DNA of 41,206 nt from Acetatifactor muris (GCF_024623325.1 NZ_JANJZD010000040.1:1-41206), one strand, 5' to 3'; positions 17,041 to 26,750 are shown, numbered from the stretch's first letter. Numbers and translations are program-made. The notes: a model not told the origin generated them from the letters alone.

Positions 17041-17325
17041 ATGATGAACACAGAGAACACGGCTTTACAGATGATCGCCGAAGCCGCCCGGTGCCCGGAT
17101 TACGGCCCCGACATGGTTAAGGCGCTGATGGAAAAACTGGATATGAACGAGAAAGGCTTTGCGCTCCTGATGAATGTCGCCCCTTCCACGGTCCGGCTCT
17201 GGACCAGCGGAGCGGCGCAGCCCAGCGGCACGGCCAGACGGCTCATGCAGGTTTACGAGGCCGGGCCGGAGATCGTCGGCAAGATTGCCGGAGGGCAGCC
17301 GCCGGCAGAGGGGAGAGATTCGTAA
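17041..17325 (+). CDS. Small helix-turn-helix protein
   Basis: The product has 94 residues, with ATG 17041 eight bases after AAGGAGGATTT. The segment KLDMNEKGFALLMNVAPSTV, followed by RLWTSG, is a Cro/XRE-like helix-turn-helix. It is probably a DNA-binding regulator of the ICE. It ends exactly one base before the next ATG, so the two genes are translated together. Confidence 0.75.
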   Translation: MMNTENTALQMIAEAARCPDYGPDMVKALMEKLDMNEKGFALLMNVAPSTVRLWTSGAAQPSGTARRLMQVYEAGPEIVGKIAGGQPPAEGRDS

Positions 17326-18117
17326 ATGGCAGAGGAAAGGACACATACGGATTCCGGCATGGGAACGCCGATTGCGGAAAATGAGCAGGTCCAGGCGCTG
17401 CTTGCACTCTTAAAGGAAAATGATTCCCCCGCCTATGCGGATTTCGCAAAACTGATCGAATCTGTCACAGGGATGGAGAACCGCCTTTCCATAGCGGTCG
17501 GCGAGCTGGCGGCCATGCGGGAGGACCTGCAGAAAATGCAGAACCGCTCCCTAAAAGCCTCCTTGCAAAAGACCTGTAAGACGCTGGAGGGCAATATTGC
17601 CTTCATGCAGCAGAAATTATCAGAGCTAAAGGGAAAGATTGTTGAGGGCTGTAGACATATCCTGGAGGACTTTAAGGAACGCGGTACGATTGCATTGAAC
17701 GGGCTCGCAAATTTCCTGCACCTGAAACCGGCGTTAGAGGCGGTTCGTCAGGGGACGGAAAACCACCAGCAGGTCAGTAACCGGGCAATGGAGAGGATCG
17801 ACGCCTTCGTCTCCGAGTACCATGAGGCAGGAAAGCACCTAAAAAACATGCGTCTGGCGCTGATGGGGAAGGAACCGGTGCAGCAGACAAAGACCGGCGG
17901 AGAGATTGCCCGCTATGTCAAGGCTCCTTACCGTGCCAGCCGTGCGTGCATGGGCGCCATGAAAAAATATGCGGAAAAGGCAGTCACCGCCCTGGAAGGG
18001 CTGGAACGGCAGGCACAGCGCCGGCCCTCGGTCCTGGAGGCCATGAAGGAGCAGGCAGCAAAGACGGAACCGGCAAAAGACAGACAGATACCCTCCCATG
18101 ACAAGGGCAGCCGGTGA
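17326..18117 (+). CDS. ICE protein of the DUF6674 type
   Basis: The 263-residue protein starts directly after the preceding TAA. It is largely helical: residues ~60-115 form a coiled-coil-like region (LQKMQNRSLKASLQKTCKTL), with basic patches to the C-terminus. I assign DUF6674 from memory of ICE annotation; no function is known. No membrane segment is visible. It is followed by the 18138 gene after about 20 bases. Confidence 0.65.
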   Translation: MAEERTHTDSGMGTPIAENEQVQALLALLKENDSPAYADFAKLIESVTGMENRLSIAVGELAAMREDLQKMQNRSLKASLQKTCKTLEGNIAFMQQKLSELKGKIVEGCRHILEDFKERGTIALNGLANFLHLKPALEAVRQGTENHQQVSNRAMERIDAFVSEYHEAGKHLKNMRLALMGKEPVQQTKTGGEIARYVKAPYRASRACMGAMKKYAEKAVTALEGLERQAQRRPSVLEAMKEQAAKTEPAKDRQIPSHDKGSR

Positions 18118-18137
18118 TAAGAAAGGAGGAAATGAAA

Positions 18138-19034
18138 TTGAAACAGGAATCACTTCCGCAGATTCACCTGGTCCGCGATACGGATTTAGGCATGTTTGCC
18201 TATGGGCTCCATATCCTGGCCGGGGATTTCCTACGGGAAAGTGAATTTAACCTGCGCACGCTTGCCACGAATACCGGGGAGGATTCTATCGCCATCATGG
18301 GTAAGAAACATATGTGGCTCTCGGACGCGCTGCTTGCCTACTGCCCCTCGGCGGAGCTTTACCGGATGGCAGCCATGACGGAATACCCCGGCGCAAGGGC
18401 CTTCCTGTTCCACACGGAGCGCAAAGAGGGCGGACGGCTGTACGGGGATGTCCTGATGATGGGCCTTGACACGCTGCGGCAGGACATAGAAAAGAATACC
18501 CTCTACCCCTACGGCGTCAGCATGGAATACCGGGACGGCACGAAGGCGGAGGCAGACATTGAAAAATGGGAGTCAATGGAGCTGTGCGAAAAGGATGCCC
18601 TGAAAACCTGGCGCTACCTCTATGCGCCGGAGCAGGTGACAGAATGGCAGCACTTCTATCAGGGCAGGTTCAGCCAGTGGAAGGGACAGGCATTTCCCTA
18701 TATGCCCCAGGATTTGGAGGAACGTCTGAATACGGGATATATGGAGACGGCGCAGAACCCGGATATGGACATGTACCTCATACCGCTGGGGACGGCGAAG
18801 CAGATGCTCCTTGACGGCGGCCCGGTCTACCGCCTCTTACCCGGCGGGCCGGAAAAAATCGCACCCGTTTCAGCAGTCACGGGGCTCTGGTATGAGTTTT
18901 ACCGGGAGTTCGCCGTTGCGCCGGAGGACCTGGGTGCGCTTGACCGGCTGGTCCGCAGGGAAACGGACCGGATCATGGGAATACGCCCGCAGCCTGACAA
19001 ATCAAAGGAACATCGCCCTTCCCCGGAGCGGTGA
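18138..19034 (+). CDS. ICE accessory protein, 298 aa, unknown
   Basis: The start chosen is TTG 18138, eight bases after AGGAGG; ATG 18132 is only two bases from it. The protein is soluble and rich in aromatic residues, with blocks QIHLVRDTDLGMFAYGLHIL and LYGDVLMMGLDTLRQDIEKN. It looks like one of the large-polyvalent-protein-associated (LPD) families that travel in leading regions of ICEs. I cannot name the family. Confidence 0.65.
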   Translation: MKQESLPQIHLVRDTDLGMFAYGLHILAGDFLRESEFNLRTLATNTGEDSIAIMGKKHMWLSDALLAYCPSAELYRMAAMTEYPGARAFLFHTERKEGGRLYGDVLMMGLDTLRQDIEKNTLYPYGVSMEYRDGTKAEADIEKWESMELCEKDALKTWRYLYAPEQVTEWQHFYQGRFSQWKGQAFPYMPQDLEERLNTGYMETAQNPDMDMYLIPLGTAKQMLLDGGPVYRLLPGGPEKIAPVSAVTGLWYEFYREFAVAPEDLGALDRLVRRETDRIMGIRPQPDKSKEHRPSPER

Positions 19035-19060
19035 TTTTTTATGACTGGAGGTGATACGGA

Positions 19061-21085
19061 TTGGCTGACAACATACAGCATGAAGATTTTGGGGAAAAGA
19101 TCGGCGGCGCAAAAAAAGATTTATGGAAGGACCGGGGGCTCTATGTGAATGACCTGGACGCCATGAATGAGCGGGAGGCCGAGAAATTCGTAAAGAAGGA
19201 TAATATCTGGAAAAAGCCGGATTACCAGGCCATGCTTGACGACGGCATCCCTCTGGGGGTGGTGTATTTTGTCAAGAAAGTGAGGGACAGCCTGAACGCT
19301 TCCCCACAGTATTACCGTAAGGACGACACACCGGAGAAGCGGCTTGCCAGGCAGAAGGAATATATTGAGACGGTCCGGGAGCTGCAGGCGGCGGTGGCGG
19401 ATGTCCGTACCGCGGAGGACGCCGTGCAGGTCTGCGACCGCTTCATGGTAGGGAACGGCTACCTGGAGCGCTCCCAGGGATGGGGAGGCAGGGGCTATTA
19501 CAGTGCCACGGAAAAAGGCAGGGAGAACCCGGCCATTACCAATAAGCTGCTGAAAGCCCTGGATGTCGGCCCGGTTTCCTCCTTTGAGCGTTATTTTGCA
19601 CAGAAGGCAAGAAAGGACCAGTTCCTTGTGCCAAAAGAACAGAAAGTGCCGGCAGGGTATTCCATCCGATTTAATGACGGGAAGAATACCTATTCCAAAA
19701 ATAATGACTGGAAACCAGGTACCTATTATGTGACGAAGGGCTATTCCATCTTACAGACAAACTTTGAATCGCGGGAGGCTGCCCTGAAATGGGTGCAGGA
19801 GCTGGCAAAGGGCCGCAGCAAAAGCGGAAAGACGCGGTTTGTGCCTCCCCAGCTCTCCCATGTGCGGAGGGACGGGCCGGATTACCGCAGCGGCGTGGAG
19901 ATCACCGGGCAGCACTACCTTGACGCCTTCGGGTTCCGCGGCGGCGAGTTCGGAAACTGGATGAACCAGAATGACCGGCAGGCTTCCCTCAACATGGGCT
20001 TTGAAGCGCTCAAAGATTTGGCGTCGGCCCTGCAGGTCAGCGACAGGGATATTGCCTACCAGGGAACGCTTGCAATCGCTTTCGGCGCCAGGGGCAGCGG
20101 GAACGCGGCAGCCCACTATGAACCGCTGCGGAAGGTCATCAACCTTACGAAGATGCACGGGGCCGGCTCCCTGGCCCATGAATGGTGGCACGGGCTTGAT
20201 GATTACCTGGGCACGAAGATGGGCGCGAATGGGATGCTCTCGGAACAGCCCCGCCTCTATGCGCCGTTCCAGAAGCTGATTGATACCATGAAATATAAGC
20301 CGGAGACGCCGGAGCAGGCGGCGGCCCGTACCGAAGCGCAGACAGAGCGCACCCGGAAAAATGCGGCAGGCTGGCTGGATTCGGCGGTGCTCGGCTCCCT
20401 GAAACGGCATGGCAGCGAGGAACAGATGGAAACCTATGCGGTTCTTAAAGAGGCGTTTTTATCCGGCGAGGCCGGCTCCGTGGAACAGATCAGCGCTTTC
20501 AAGAAGTCTGTCACCGGGCGGGTGATCCCCAAAAGCGAACGGGAACGGCTGGAAATATTCGAGCGTATGCTGTCCGGGTTGCAGGCACAGGAGGCACCGC
20601 AGATCGGGCGTGTGGAAACCGATTTTTACCGGAATTCTGTGCGCATGGGTAAGGAGTGCGAAAAGGACGGCGGCTATTGGGACAGCAATACGGAAATGAC
20701 AGCCAGGGCTTTTGCCTGTTACATCAAGGATAAGCTGCCTTACCGTTCCGATTATCTGGCGGGCCACGCGGATTGCGCCGTTACCTTCGTGGCAGACAAA
20801 GGCGGGAAAATGGCCGTCCTGAAAGCCTTCCCGGAGGGTGAGGAACGCAGAGCCATCAATGCGGTATTTGACGAGATCGTGGCAGACCTGAAACGGGAGC
20901 AGATACTGACCCATTCGGATGAAACGCTGCCCCTTCCGGCGCGGCCGCTGGCGGAGAATGAACAGATTTCCATATTTACGGCGGACCGGCCTTCGGTCAT
21001 GGCGCAGCTTGCGGCGGTGAAACCGGCAGAAAAAGCCACCCCGGCACAGGCGGCCCCGAAAAAGAGCCATACGCCGGAGATTTAA
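19061..21085 (+). CDS. LPD1-domain protein with zincin motif HEWWH
   Basis: The protein has 674 residues from TTG 19061, eight bases after GGAGGT. The N-terminal half (~1-270) is a helical accessory region. From ~280, GVEITGQHYLDAFGFRGGEFGNW begins the LPD1-like domain. AHEWWHGLDDYLG (near residue 375) carries an HExxH metal site, and TEMTARAFACYI (near 545) offers a downstream Glu as possible third ligand. The pattern is that of a zinc metalloprotease-type fold. LPD1 proteins are thought to be delivered with or to act beside transferring DNA; the substrate is unknown. The C-terminal ~50 residues are an Ala/Pro-rich tail. It is the largest gene of the ICE leading operon. Confidence 0.8.
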   Translation: MADNIQHEDFGEKIGGAKKDLWKDRGLYVNDLDAMNEREAEKFVKKDNIWKKPDYQAMLDDGIPLGVVYFVKKVRDSLNASPQYYRKDDTPEKRLARQKEYIETVRELQAAVADVRTAEDAVQVCDRFMVGNGYLERSQGWGGRGYYSATEKGRENPAITNKLLKALDVGPVSSFERYFAQKARKDQFLVPKEQKVPAGYSIRFNDGKNTYSKNNDWKPGTYYVTKGYSILQTNFESREAALKWVQELAKGRSKSGKTRFVPPQLSHVRRDGPDYRSGVEITGQHYLDAFGFRGGEFGNWMNQNDRQASLNMGFEALKDLASALQVSDRDIAYQGTLAIAFGARGSGNAAAHYEPLRKVINLTKMHGAGSLAHEWWHGLDDYLGTKMGANGMLSEQPRLYAPFQKLIDTMKYKPETPEQAAARTEAQTERTRKNAAGWLDSAVLGSLKRHGSEEQMETYAVLKEAFLSGEAGSVEQISAFKKSVTGRVIPKSERERLEIFERMLSGLQAQEAPQIGRVETDFYRNSVRMGKECEKDGGYWDSNTEMTARAFACYIKDKLPYRSDYLAGHADCAVTFVADKGGKMAVLKAFPEGEERRAINAVFDEIVADLKREQILTHSDETLPLPARPLAENEQISIFTADRPSVMAQLAAVKPAEKATPAQAAPKKSHTPEI

Positions 21086-21098
21086 GGAGGTGGAAGGA

Positions 21099-21923
21099 TT
21101 GGAGGAAAATAAAGATTACCGGGCGCACCGCTCCGGGGACCTGTCGGAAGGCTACAGGCTGCAGGTGGAACACACGGTATCATGCGAGAACACGGATATT
21201 TCAGCGTTGATTGCACAGGGAGCAGAAACGGTACAGGCCATGCGCCAGGACAGTATTGAGGGAGAAAAGAAAGCCTATGACATCGTGGTGGCGGCAGCGA
21301 AGCAATGGGAACAGCAGGCGGCGGCCACGCAGCGGCTTGACCGGGCGCTGGCATACTTACGCACCCCGGAGGTAAAGCATACCGGGAACTGTTGGCAGCC
21401 CTTTTCCAACAACAAGGACTGGATGGAGATCAGTAACCGGGTCTATAAGATGTTCTGCCAGATCAGGGAACAGACAACATATAACAGGGAGGCAAAACAG
21501 GATGTTCCGTCTGCCTGGTATGTGACATGGGACCTGTATCTCAATTCGCCCAGGAAAGGCTACAGCATCCACCTTGCAGGGCAGGATAAGAAACGCTACA
21601 CGGACAAGGCCGCCGCCGAGAAGTACCTGGACGGGAGAAAGAAAGCCTATTCCCATCTGTTTGCGGAGATTTCACCGCCCATCCCGAAAGAGCATGAAAA
21701 CTGTTTTACGGTCAATGGAGTGCTTCTCCCTGGATATACCGTGGAGGGCCGGGAACCGGTAAGACCAGGCCATGTTGCCGAGGTTTCGGAGGGCGCCATT
21801 TCCGCGCCCGGAAAAGAGGAAAAGCCCTCCGTGCTGGGAAAGCTGTCTGCTGCGAGGGTACAGGAAAAGGCTGCGGCAGAGCCGAAGACGCCAATTAAAA
21901 AGAAGGAGGATATGCAGATTTGA
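21099..21923 (+). CDS. ICE accessory protein, 274 aa, unknown
   Basis: TTG 21099 lies eight bases after AAGGAGG; the GTG at 21090 overlaps that site and is unlikely. The N-terminal ~90 residues form helices with LIAQGAETVQAMRQDS. The middle has aromatic-rich strands, with SAWYVTWDLYLNSPRKGYSIHL. The tail is Ala/Glu/Lys-rich. The last codons overlap the next gene's start in a TTGA junction. It is probably an LPD-type protein; function unknown. Confidence 0.65.
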   Translation: MEENKDYRAHRSGDLSEGYRLQVEHTVSCENTDISALIAQGAETVQAMRQDSIEGEKKAYDIVVAAAKQWEQQAAATQRLDRALAYLRTPEVKHTGNCWQPFSNNKDWMEISNRVYKMFCQIREQTTYNREAKQDVPSAWYVTWDLYLNSPRKGYSIHLAGQDKKRYTDKAAAEKYLDGRKKAYSHLFAEISPPIPKEHENCFTVNGVLLPGYTVEGREPVRPGHVAEVSEGAISAPGKEEKPSVLGKLSAARVQEKAAAEPKTPIKKKEDMQI

Positions 21924-23023
21924 AAGTATTGATGATAGAGCCTGGGAAAGCGCCTTATGAGGCCGAGCTGGACGGGAGCCTCAAATCCATGCAGGAGGCC
22001 GTCGGGGGAGGCATAGAGGGCTACTACCCTTATGCGGAGCCTGTCGCGATTGTCTGCAATGATGAAGGGAAAATAAACGGGCTTCCCCTGAACCGGGCAA
22101 TCTACAACCAGGACGGCGAGATGGTCGAGATCATGGCCGGCACCTTTTTCATAGCCGGTCTCGGCGAGGAAAGTTTTGCCGACCTTCCCGATTACTTCAT
22201 GGAGCAGTTTAAGGAACAGTTCAGATACCCGGAGAAATTTTACCGGCTGGCGGGTGAGATCGTTGCGGTGAAGCAGCCCCTCCTGCTGGAGGAAAAACAG
22301 CAGCCGGCCCCTGTCATGGAGGAAACGGGCGGGGATGATATAAGGCTTGACGAATCTATGGACCTGGCTTTCGACCTTGACGAATTTTTCAGGCAGAACA
22401 GCGGGGCCTATGCAGACCTGCATACGGATTCCCATGCAGAGAAAGAACGCATGGCGGACGAGCTGCTTTCTGGAGATACCGGGAAAATCCGCATGAGGCT
22501 GGCGGCATTTGAGCGTGAGGAACACATGGAGGGAGAAACGGCGCCGCTTCTGGAGCGTATTTCTTCCTATGAGAAAGAGTATGGGATCAGCGCCTATTCC
22601 ATCTATCAGCTTGACATGTCGGACAATGCAGACAATCTCCGTTTTATGTCCCTGGACTGGCTGGAACGCAAAGGGCTTTCCGTGGATCGGGATCATTACC
22701 AGATGGTCTATGCCATGCAGCGGGAACCGGGCGAGACACTGGAGGATATTTACAGGCGGTTCAATATCGACCACCCGGAAGATTTCAGGGGCCATTCCCT
22801 TTCCGTTTCTGACGTGGTGGTCCTGCATGAGAGCGGTGCTGATACGGCCTGGTATGTGGACAGTATCGGCTTTAAGGAGCTGCCGGATTTCTCCGGCGCA
22901 GGGGCACCGGAGGCGAAGCGGGATGTTTCCGTGCGGGAACAGCTTGACAATGCAAGGAAACAGGCGGCGCAGGCAGGGCCGAAAGCGCCGGATAAAAAGC
23001 CCAGGGAACCGGAAAGGAGTTGA
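21920..23023 (+). CDS. DUF3846 and YodL-like domain protein
   Basis: TTG 21920 overlaps the previous stop codon and follows AAGGAGG by ten bases. Residues 1-~115 are DUF3846: KVLMIEPGKAPYEAEL, then AIVCNDEGKINGLPLNRAIY and IMAGTFFIAGLG. Residues ~225-330 match YodL: ISAYSIYQLDMSDNADNLRF, then WLERKGLSV, then SDVVVLHESGADTAWYVDS. Both domains are frequent in ICE and phage accessory proteins and have no proven activity. The 367-residue protein ends in a short basic tail. Confidence 0.8.
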   Translation: MKVLMIEPGKAPYEAELDGSLKSMQEAVGGGIEGYYPYAEPVAIVCNDEGKINGLPLNRAIYNQDGEMVEIMAGTFFIAGLGEESFADLPDYFMEQFKEQFRYPEKFYRLAGEIVAVKQPLLLEEKQQPAPVMEETGGDDIRLDESMDLAFDLDEFFRQNSGAYADLHTDSHAEKERMADELLSGDTGKIRMRLAAFEREEHMEGETAPLLERISSYEKEYGISAYSIYQLDMSDNADNLRFMSLDWLERKGLSVDRDHYQMVYAMQREPGETLEDIYRRFNIDHPEDFRGHSLSVSDVVVLHESGADTAWYVDSIGFKELPDFSGAGAPEAKRDVSVREQLDNARKQAAQAGPKAPDKKPREPERS

Positions 23024-23029
23024 TGGCTT

Positions 23030-23830
23030 ATGCTGATGGCAGTTGACGGTCCGTATGCGCTGATGGTGCAGCCGGACGATATTTTAATCTCTCCCCGCGA
23101 GGTAGACGAGCATTTTGGGACAATGGCCTGTTTCCACCCCCGCTATGCGCTGGGTGACAGCCACAATTACATGGATAAAGACGATTTCCTGCGGGAAATG
23201 TACTTAGATACCGTGGGGCATGATGAAGCGGGCCTGAAACGCTATGAACACATGGTAAACATTGTAAGCAGCCGGTTCCGGAACGGGCCAAAGACGGAGG
23301 AACGGGCGGTTGATGACGCCATGCTGAAGGTGATCTCCGAAAAATACATTACGCTGCCCCTCTATCTGATGGACCACAGCGGCCTTGCCATGCAGACCAC
23401 CAGTTTCAATGACCCCTGGGACAGCGGGCAGGTCGGATGGATTTATGTTTCCAAAGAGGACGCGCTGAAGGAATTTGGCGGGGAAAAAATGACCGGCACC
23501 GTTCGGAAAAAGGCGGAGGACCTGATGCGCGGCGAAGTGGCCGCCTATGATTCCTACCTGCGGGGCGAGTGCTACGGCTTTGAACTTTACAAAAACGGCG
23601 AGCTGTCGGATAGCTGTTGGGGATTCATGGGCGGCCTGGAGGATGCCTGTAAGGACATGGCTGAATATCTCCCGGAGGGCTGTAAGGGTATGGTGGCGCA
23701 TTTAGAGGAACAGGACCACCCGGCGACCATCATTAAGACGCTCCTGAAACATGCGAAAATCCAGGTAGACCAGGCGGTAAAAGCCTTTGAGCACGCACCC
23801 CGCCAGCAGGTGGTCGGGGATGCCCGGTAA
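23030..23830 (+). CDS. ICE hypothetical protein, 266 aa
   Basis: ATG 23030 follows GGAAAGGAG. The central block, with YLMDHSGLAMQTTSFNDPW and GWIYVSKEDALKEFG, is a pattern seen in many phage and ICE proteins of unknown role. A second block is YGFELYKNGELSDSCWGFMG. No catalytic motif is visible. It lies 52 bases before pcfB, which suggests a place in the same operon. Confidence 0.65.
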   Translation: MLMAVDGPYALMVQPDDILISPREVDEHFGTMACFHPRYALGDSHNYMDKDDFLREMYLDTVGHDEAGLKRYEHMVNIVSSRFRNGPKTEERAVDDAMLKVISEKYITLPLYLMDHSGLAMQTTSFNDPWDSGQVGWIYVSKEDALKEFGGEKMTGTVRKKAEDLMRGEVAAYDSYLRGECYGFELYKNGELSDSCWGFMGGLEDACKDMAEYLPEGCKGMVAHLEEQDHPATIIKTLLKHAKIQVDQAVKAFEHAPRQQVVGDAR

Positions 23831-23882
23831 GACGGATGTTTCCCATTTATAATTACAGATTTTATTAGGAAGGAGGATGCTT

Positions 23883-24353
23883 ATGCAGGAAGATTTGGAA
23901 CAGCGGACCGTATCGGTCTCCATCCAGGCGGCGAAGCTGTCCGGGCGTGTGCTGCGCTCTGCCATTGCCGCCGTGCTCCAGAAGATGGAGCAGGAACGCA
24001 ATACCCCGAAAGTCGGCAGGAACAGCATGAAACGGCTGACCTGCAAGGACCCCGGAGCCAACACCATTGAAGTCTCCGGCAGAATCCGCTCCTTTGAGCG
24101 GTATGCCAGGAAACACCAGGTCCGTTACCATATTGAAAAAGAGCTGGGGACTGACCCGCCGAAGTGGACGGTCTATTTCAAAGCGAACCAGGCGGACGCG
24201 CTGACGGCGGCCTTTAAGGAATATACCCAGAAAGACCTCGCCCGGAGCGCCAGGCCGTCGCTGCTTACCCAGCTCCATAAATTCAAGGAACTGGCGCAGG
24301 CTCTTGGCCGTGACCGGGTGAAGAACAAGGAACATGGAGGGCCGGAACGTTGA
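23883..24353 (+). CDS. PcfB family protein (DUF3801)
   Basis: ATG 23883 is six bases after AGGAGG; the ATG at 23877 touches that site. The 156 residues fit PcfB, a small cytoplasmic accessory protein encoded directly before VirD4-type coupling proteins in Gram-positive conjugation. VSIQAAKLSGRVLRSAI and KWTVYFKANQADALTAAFKEY are typical. Its stop codon overlaps the TTG start of virD4, giving tight coupling. In pCF10 the homolog works with the relaxosome and coupling protein. Confidence 0.85.
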   Translation: MQEDLEQRTVSVSIQAAKLSGRVLRSAIAAVLQKMEQERNTPKVGRNSMKRLTCKDPGANTIEVSGRIRSFERYARKHQVRYHIEKELGTDPPKWTVYFKANQADALTAAFKEYTQKDLARSARPSLLTQLHKFKELAQALGRDRVKNKEHGGPER

Positions 24354-24892
24354 AGATAGATACCGATACCCTGAAAAAGCAGGTGATCCTCCACCTGCCC
24401 TATCTCCTGTTCCTTCTGGTATTTGCGAAGCTGGGCGAGGCGGTGCGCCTTGCCCCCGGAGCAGACGCCTCACAGAAGATGTTAGGTCTTGCGGAAGGGT
24501 TTTCTCTGGCTTTCCAGAGCATGTGGCCGGGTGCGGCGATAGACTGGCTTGCCGGCCTCTGCGGTGCCGCCGTAGTGAGGCTGGCGGTATATGTGAAAGG
24601 GAAAAATGCAAAAAAGTACCGCAAGGATGTGGAGTACGGCTCTGCACGGTGGGGGAACAAAACAGACATTGCCCCTTTCATGGACCCGAAACCGGAAAAC
24701 AACATTATCCTGACGCAGACCGAGGGGCTTATGATGTCCGGCAGGCCGAAGAACCCGGCCCATGCCCGTAATAAAAATGTGCTGGTAGTCGGCGGTTCCG
24801 GCTCCGGCAAGACGAGATTTTTTATAAAACCCAACCTCATGCAGCTCCATAGTTCGTATGTCGTCACCGATCCGAACGTGATAGTGTTATAA
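24350..24892 (+). pseudogene. virD4: VirD4/TraG coupling protein, N-terminal part, interrupted by E1
   Basis: TTG 24350 overlaps the pcfB stop. Two membrane segments, YLLFLLVFAKLG and WLAGLCGAAVVRLAVYV, are followed by Walker A in VVGGSGSGKTRFF near residue 150. The reading VTDP then runs into element sequence at 24877 and stops after five foreign codons at 24892. Joining 24350-24876 to 31268-32585 gives 1845 bases, exactly 615 codons, and restores VTDPKGTVLIE. While the element is present, no full ATPase can be made and conjugation of the host ICE should be blocked. Confidence 0.9.
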
Positions 24893-24935
24893 GGAACTAA
24901 AAAGCGTTACATCATAACAGAACGGGGGTTATATA

Positions 24936-26699
24936 ATGAGCAAACAATTAAACAGTATCAAGATTACCGCCCTGTATGAAAGGCTCTCCCGCGACGACGA
25001 ATTACAGGGCGAATCCAACAGTATCACGAACCAGAAACATTTCTTAGAGGACTACGCAAGGAAGAACGGCTTTGTCAACATACGCCACTTCACCGACGAC
25101 GGAGTGAGTGGGACGACATTCGACCGGGAGGGCTTCCAGTCCATGATTGCCGAAGTGGAAGCCGGAAACGTGGCGGTCATTATCGTAAAAGATATGAGCC
25201 GGTTTGGGCGCGACTATCTGAAAGTAGGGTTTTATACCGAAGTCATGTTTAAAGAAAAAGGCGTCCGGTTCATAGCAATCAACAACGGCATAGACAGCAG
25301 CAACCAGCAGGACAGCGATTTCACGCCGTTTTTGAACATTATGAATGAATGGTATGCACGCGATTCCAGCCGCAAGATACAGGCTATCTTTAAAGCCCGT
25401 ATGCAGGAAGGGAAGCGGGTTTCTCCCAGTGTCCCCTACGGCTACCGGCGCGACCCGGACGACAAGCAGCATTTGATTATCGACCCGGAACCGGCAGCAG
25501 TTGTCCGGCGCATTTTCAAGCTGGTTCTGGAAGGGAATGGAGTCAATCGGATTGCCGATATTCTGTACGCTGACAAGATATTGATTCCCTCGGCATATGC
25601 TGAAAAATACTATCCTGAAAACCAGCATAGCAAGAGTTTCCACGACCCTATCCGCTGGACAAACCAAACAATCATTCATATCTTGGAAAAGCGGGAATAT
25701 ATGGGGCATACGGTATTGGGTAAAACTATCAGTGAATCCTATAAAACCAAAAAGCGCCGGAAAGCTACAGAGGACGAATTGATGATATTTGAGAACACCC
25801 ACGAAGCAATCATTGACGAAGAAACATGGAATAATGTACAACGCCTGATAGAAACAAAACGCCGACCGAAAAAGAATGGCGCTCCCCCTTGCCGTTTAAG
25901 TGGATTGCTCTATTGCGCGGACTGTGGCTCGAAGCTGTCACACCGGTATAATTCCAGAAACAAATATGACGCTGACAATTCTTATGGCTGCTCCAGCTAC
26001 CGGCAGTATACCCGGAATTGTACCATGCACTATATCCGGGTATCTGTAGTAGAAAAATTGATTCTGGAAACTATCCGGGAAGTCAGCGCCTATGCCCTCT
26101 CAAACGAAAAGGAGTTTGTCAAGAAGGTACGGGAAGCGTCAGACGTTCAGCAGGAAGCCACTATGAAAGAATACCGCCGAAGATTGGGAAAGGCAAAGCG
26201 GCGGCATGAAGAACTGGACGACCTGGTGAAAAAGCTATATGAATCTTTTGCTACCGGGAAGATTCCAGAAAAGCACTTTGACCGTCTGCTATCCGGATAT
26301 GACAACGAACAGACCACACTTGAAGCAGAAATGCAGGAATTACAGACCGGGCTTGACCGTTACGGCGCGGATAGTGTGAGGGCTGACCGGTTCCTTGAAT
26401 TGGTGAGAAGGTACACGGATTTTTCAGAACTTACCACTCCTATGTTGAATGAATTTATAGAAAAAGTAGTTGTCCATGAAGCGGACAAATCGACCGGGGA
26501 CAGGGTGCAAAAGGTAGACATATATCTAAACTTTATCGGGGCATTTACTGTGCCAAAAATGGAAGCTGCCCTGACCGCCGAACAGGAAGCAAGGGAACAA
26601 AGGAAGCTGCAAGCCCGCAACAGGGAACGCGAACAAAACCGGCTGCGTATGCAACGGTACAGGGCGCGACAGAAGGAACTGGCAGCGGCGGCAAATTAG
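24936..26699 (+). CDS. Large serine recombinase of E1 (TndX/TnpX type)
   Basis: The enzyme excises and integrates E1 by serine recombination. Of 587 residues, the resolvase catalytic domain covers 1-~150, with nucleophile Ser18 in YERLSRDDE and the arginines of KDMSRFGRDYL. The recombinase domain follows (~165-300), then a zinc ribbon (CADCGSKL and RNC), a coiled coil (~390-450) and a basic Gln/Arg-rich tail. ATG 24936 is only 59 bases inside the left junction, a usual place for such genes. A terminator closes the gene at 26715. The ribosome site (CGGGGG) is weak, which may keep levels low. Confidence 0.95.
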   Translation: MSKQLNSIKITALYERLSRDDELQGESNSITNQKHFLEDYARKNGFVNIRHFTDDGVSGTTFDREGFQSMIAEVEAGNVAVIIVKDMSRFGRDYLKVGFYTEVMFKEKGVRFIAINNGIDSSNQQDSDFTPFLNIMNEWYARDSSRKIQAIFKARMQEGKRVSPSVPYGYRRDPDDKQHLIIDPEPAAVVRRIFKLVLEGNGVNRIADILYADKILIPSAYAEKYYPENQHSKSFHDPIRWTNQTIIHILEKREYMGHTVLGKTISESYKTKKRRKATEDELMIFENTHEAIIDEETWNNVQRLIETKRRPKKNGAPPCRLSGLLYCADCGSKLSHRYNSRNKYDADNSYGCSSYRQYTRNCTMHYIRVSVVEKLILETIREVSAYALSNEKEFVKKVREASDVQQEATMKEYRRRLGKAKRRHEELDDLVKKLYESFATGKIPEKHFDRLLSGYDNEQTTLEAEMQELQTGLDRYGADSVRADRFLELVRRYTDFSELTTPMLNEFIEKVVVHEADKSTGDRVQKVDIYLNFIGAFTVPKMEAALTAEQEAREQRKLQARNREREQNRLRMQRYRARQKELAAAAN

Positions 26700-26714
26700 C
26701 ATAAAGGGAACCAG

Positions 26715-26750
26715 AAAGAGGACGCAAGGCAGAAAGCAGCGTCCTCTTTT
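26715..26750 (+). terminator. Terminator of the E1 recombinase gene
   Basis: AAAGAGGACGC (26715-26725) pairs perfectly with GCGTCCTCTTT (26739-26749), an 11-bp stem ending in T. Confidence 0.8.
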
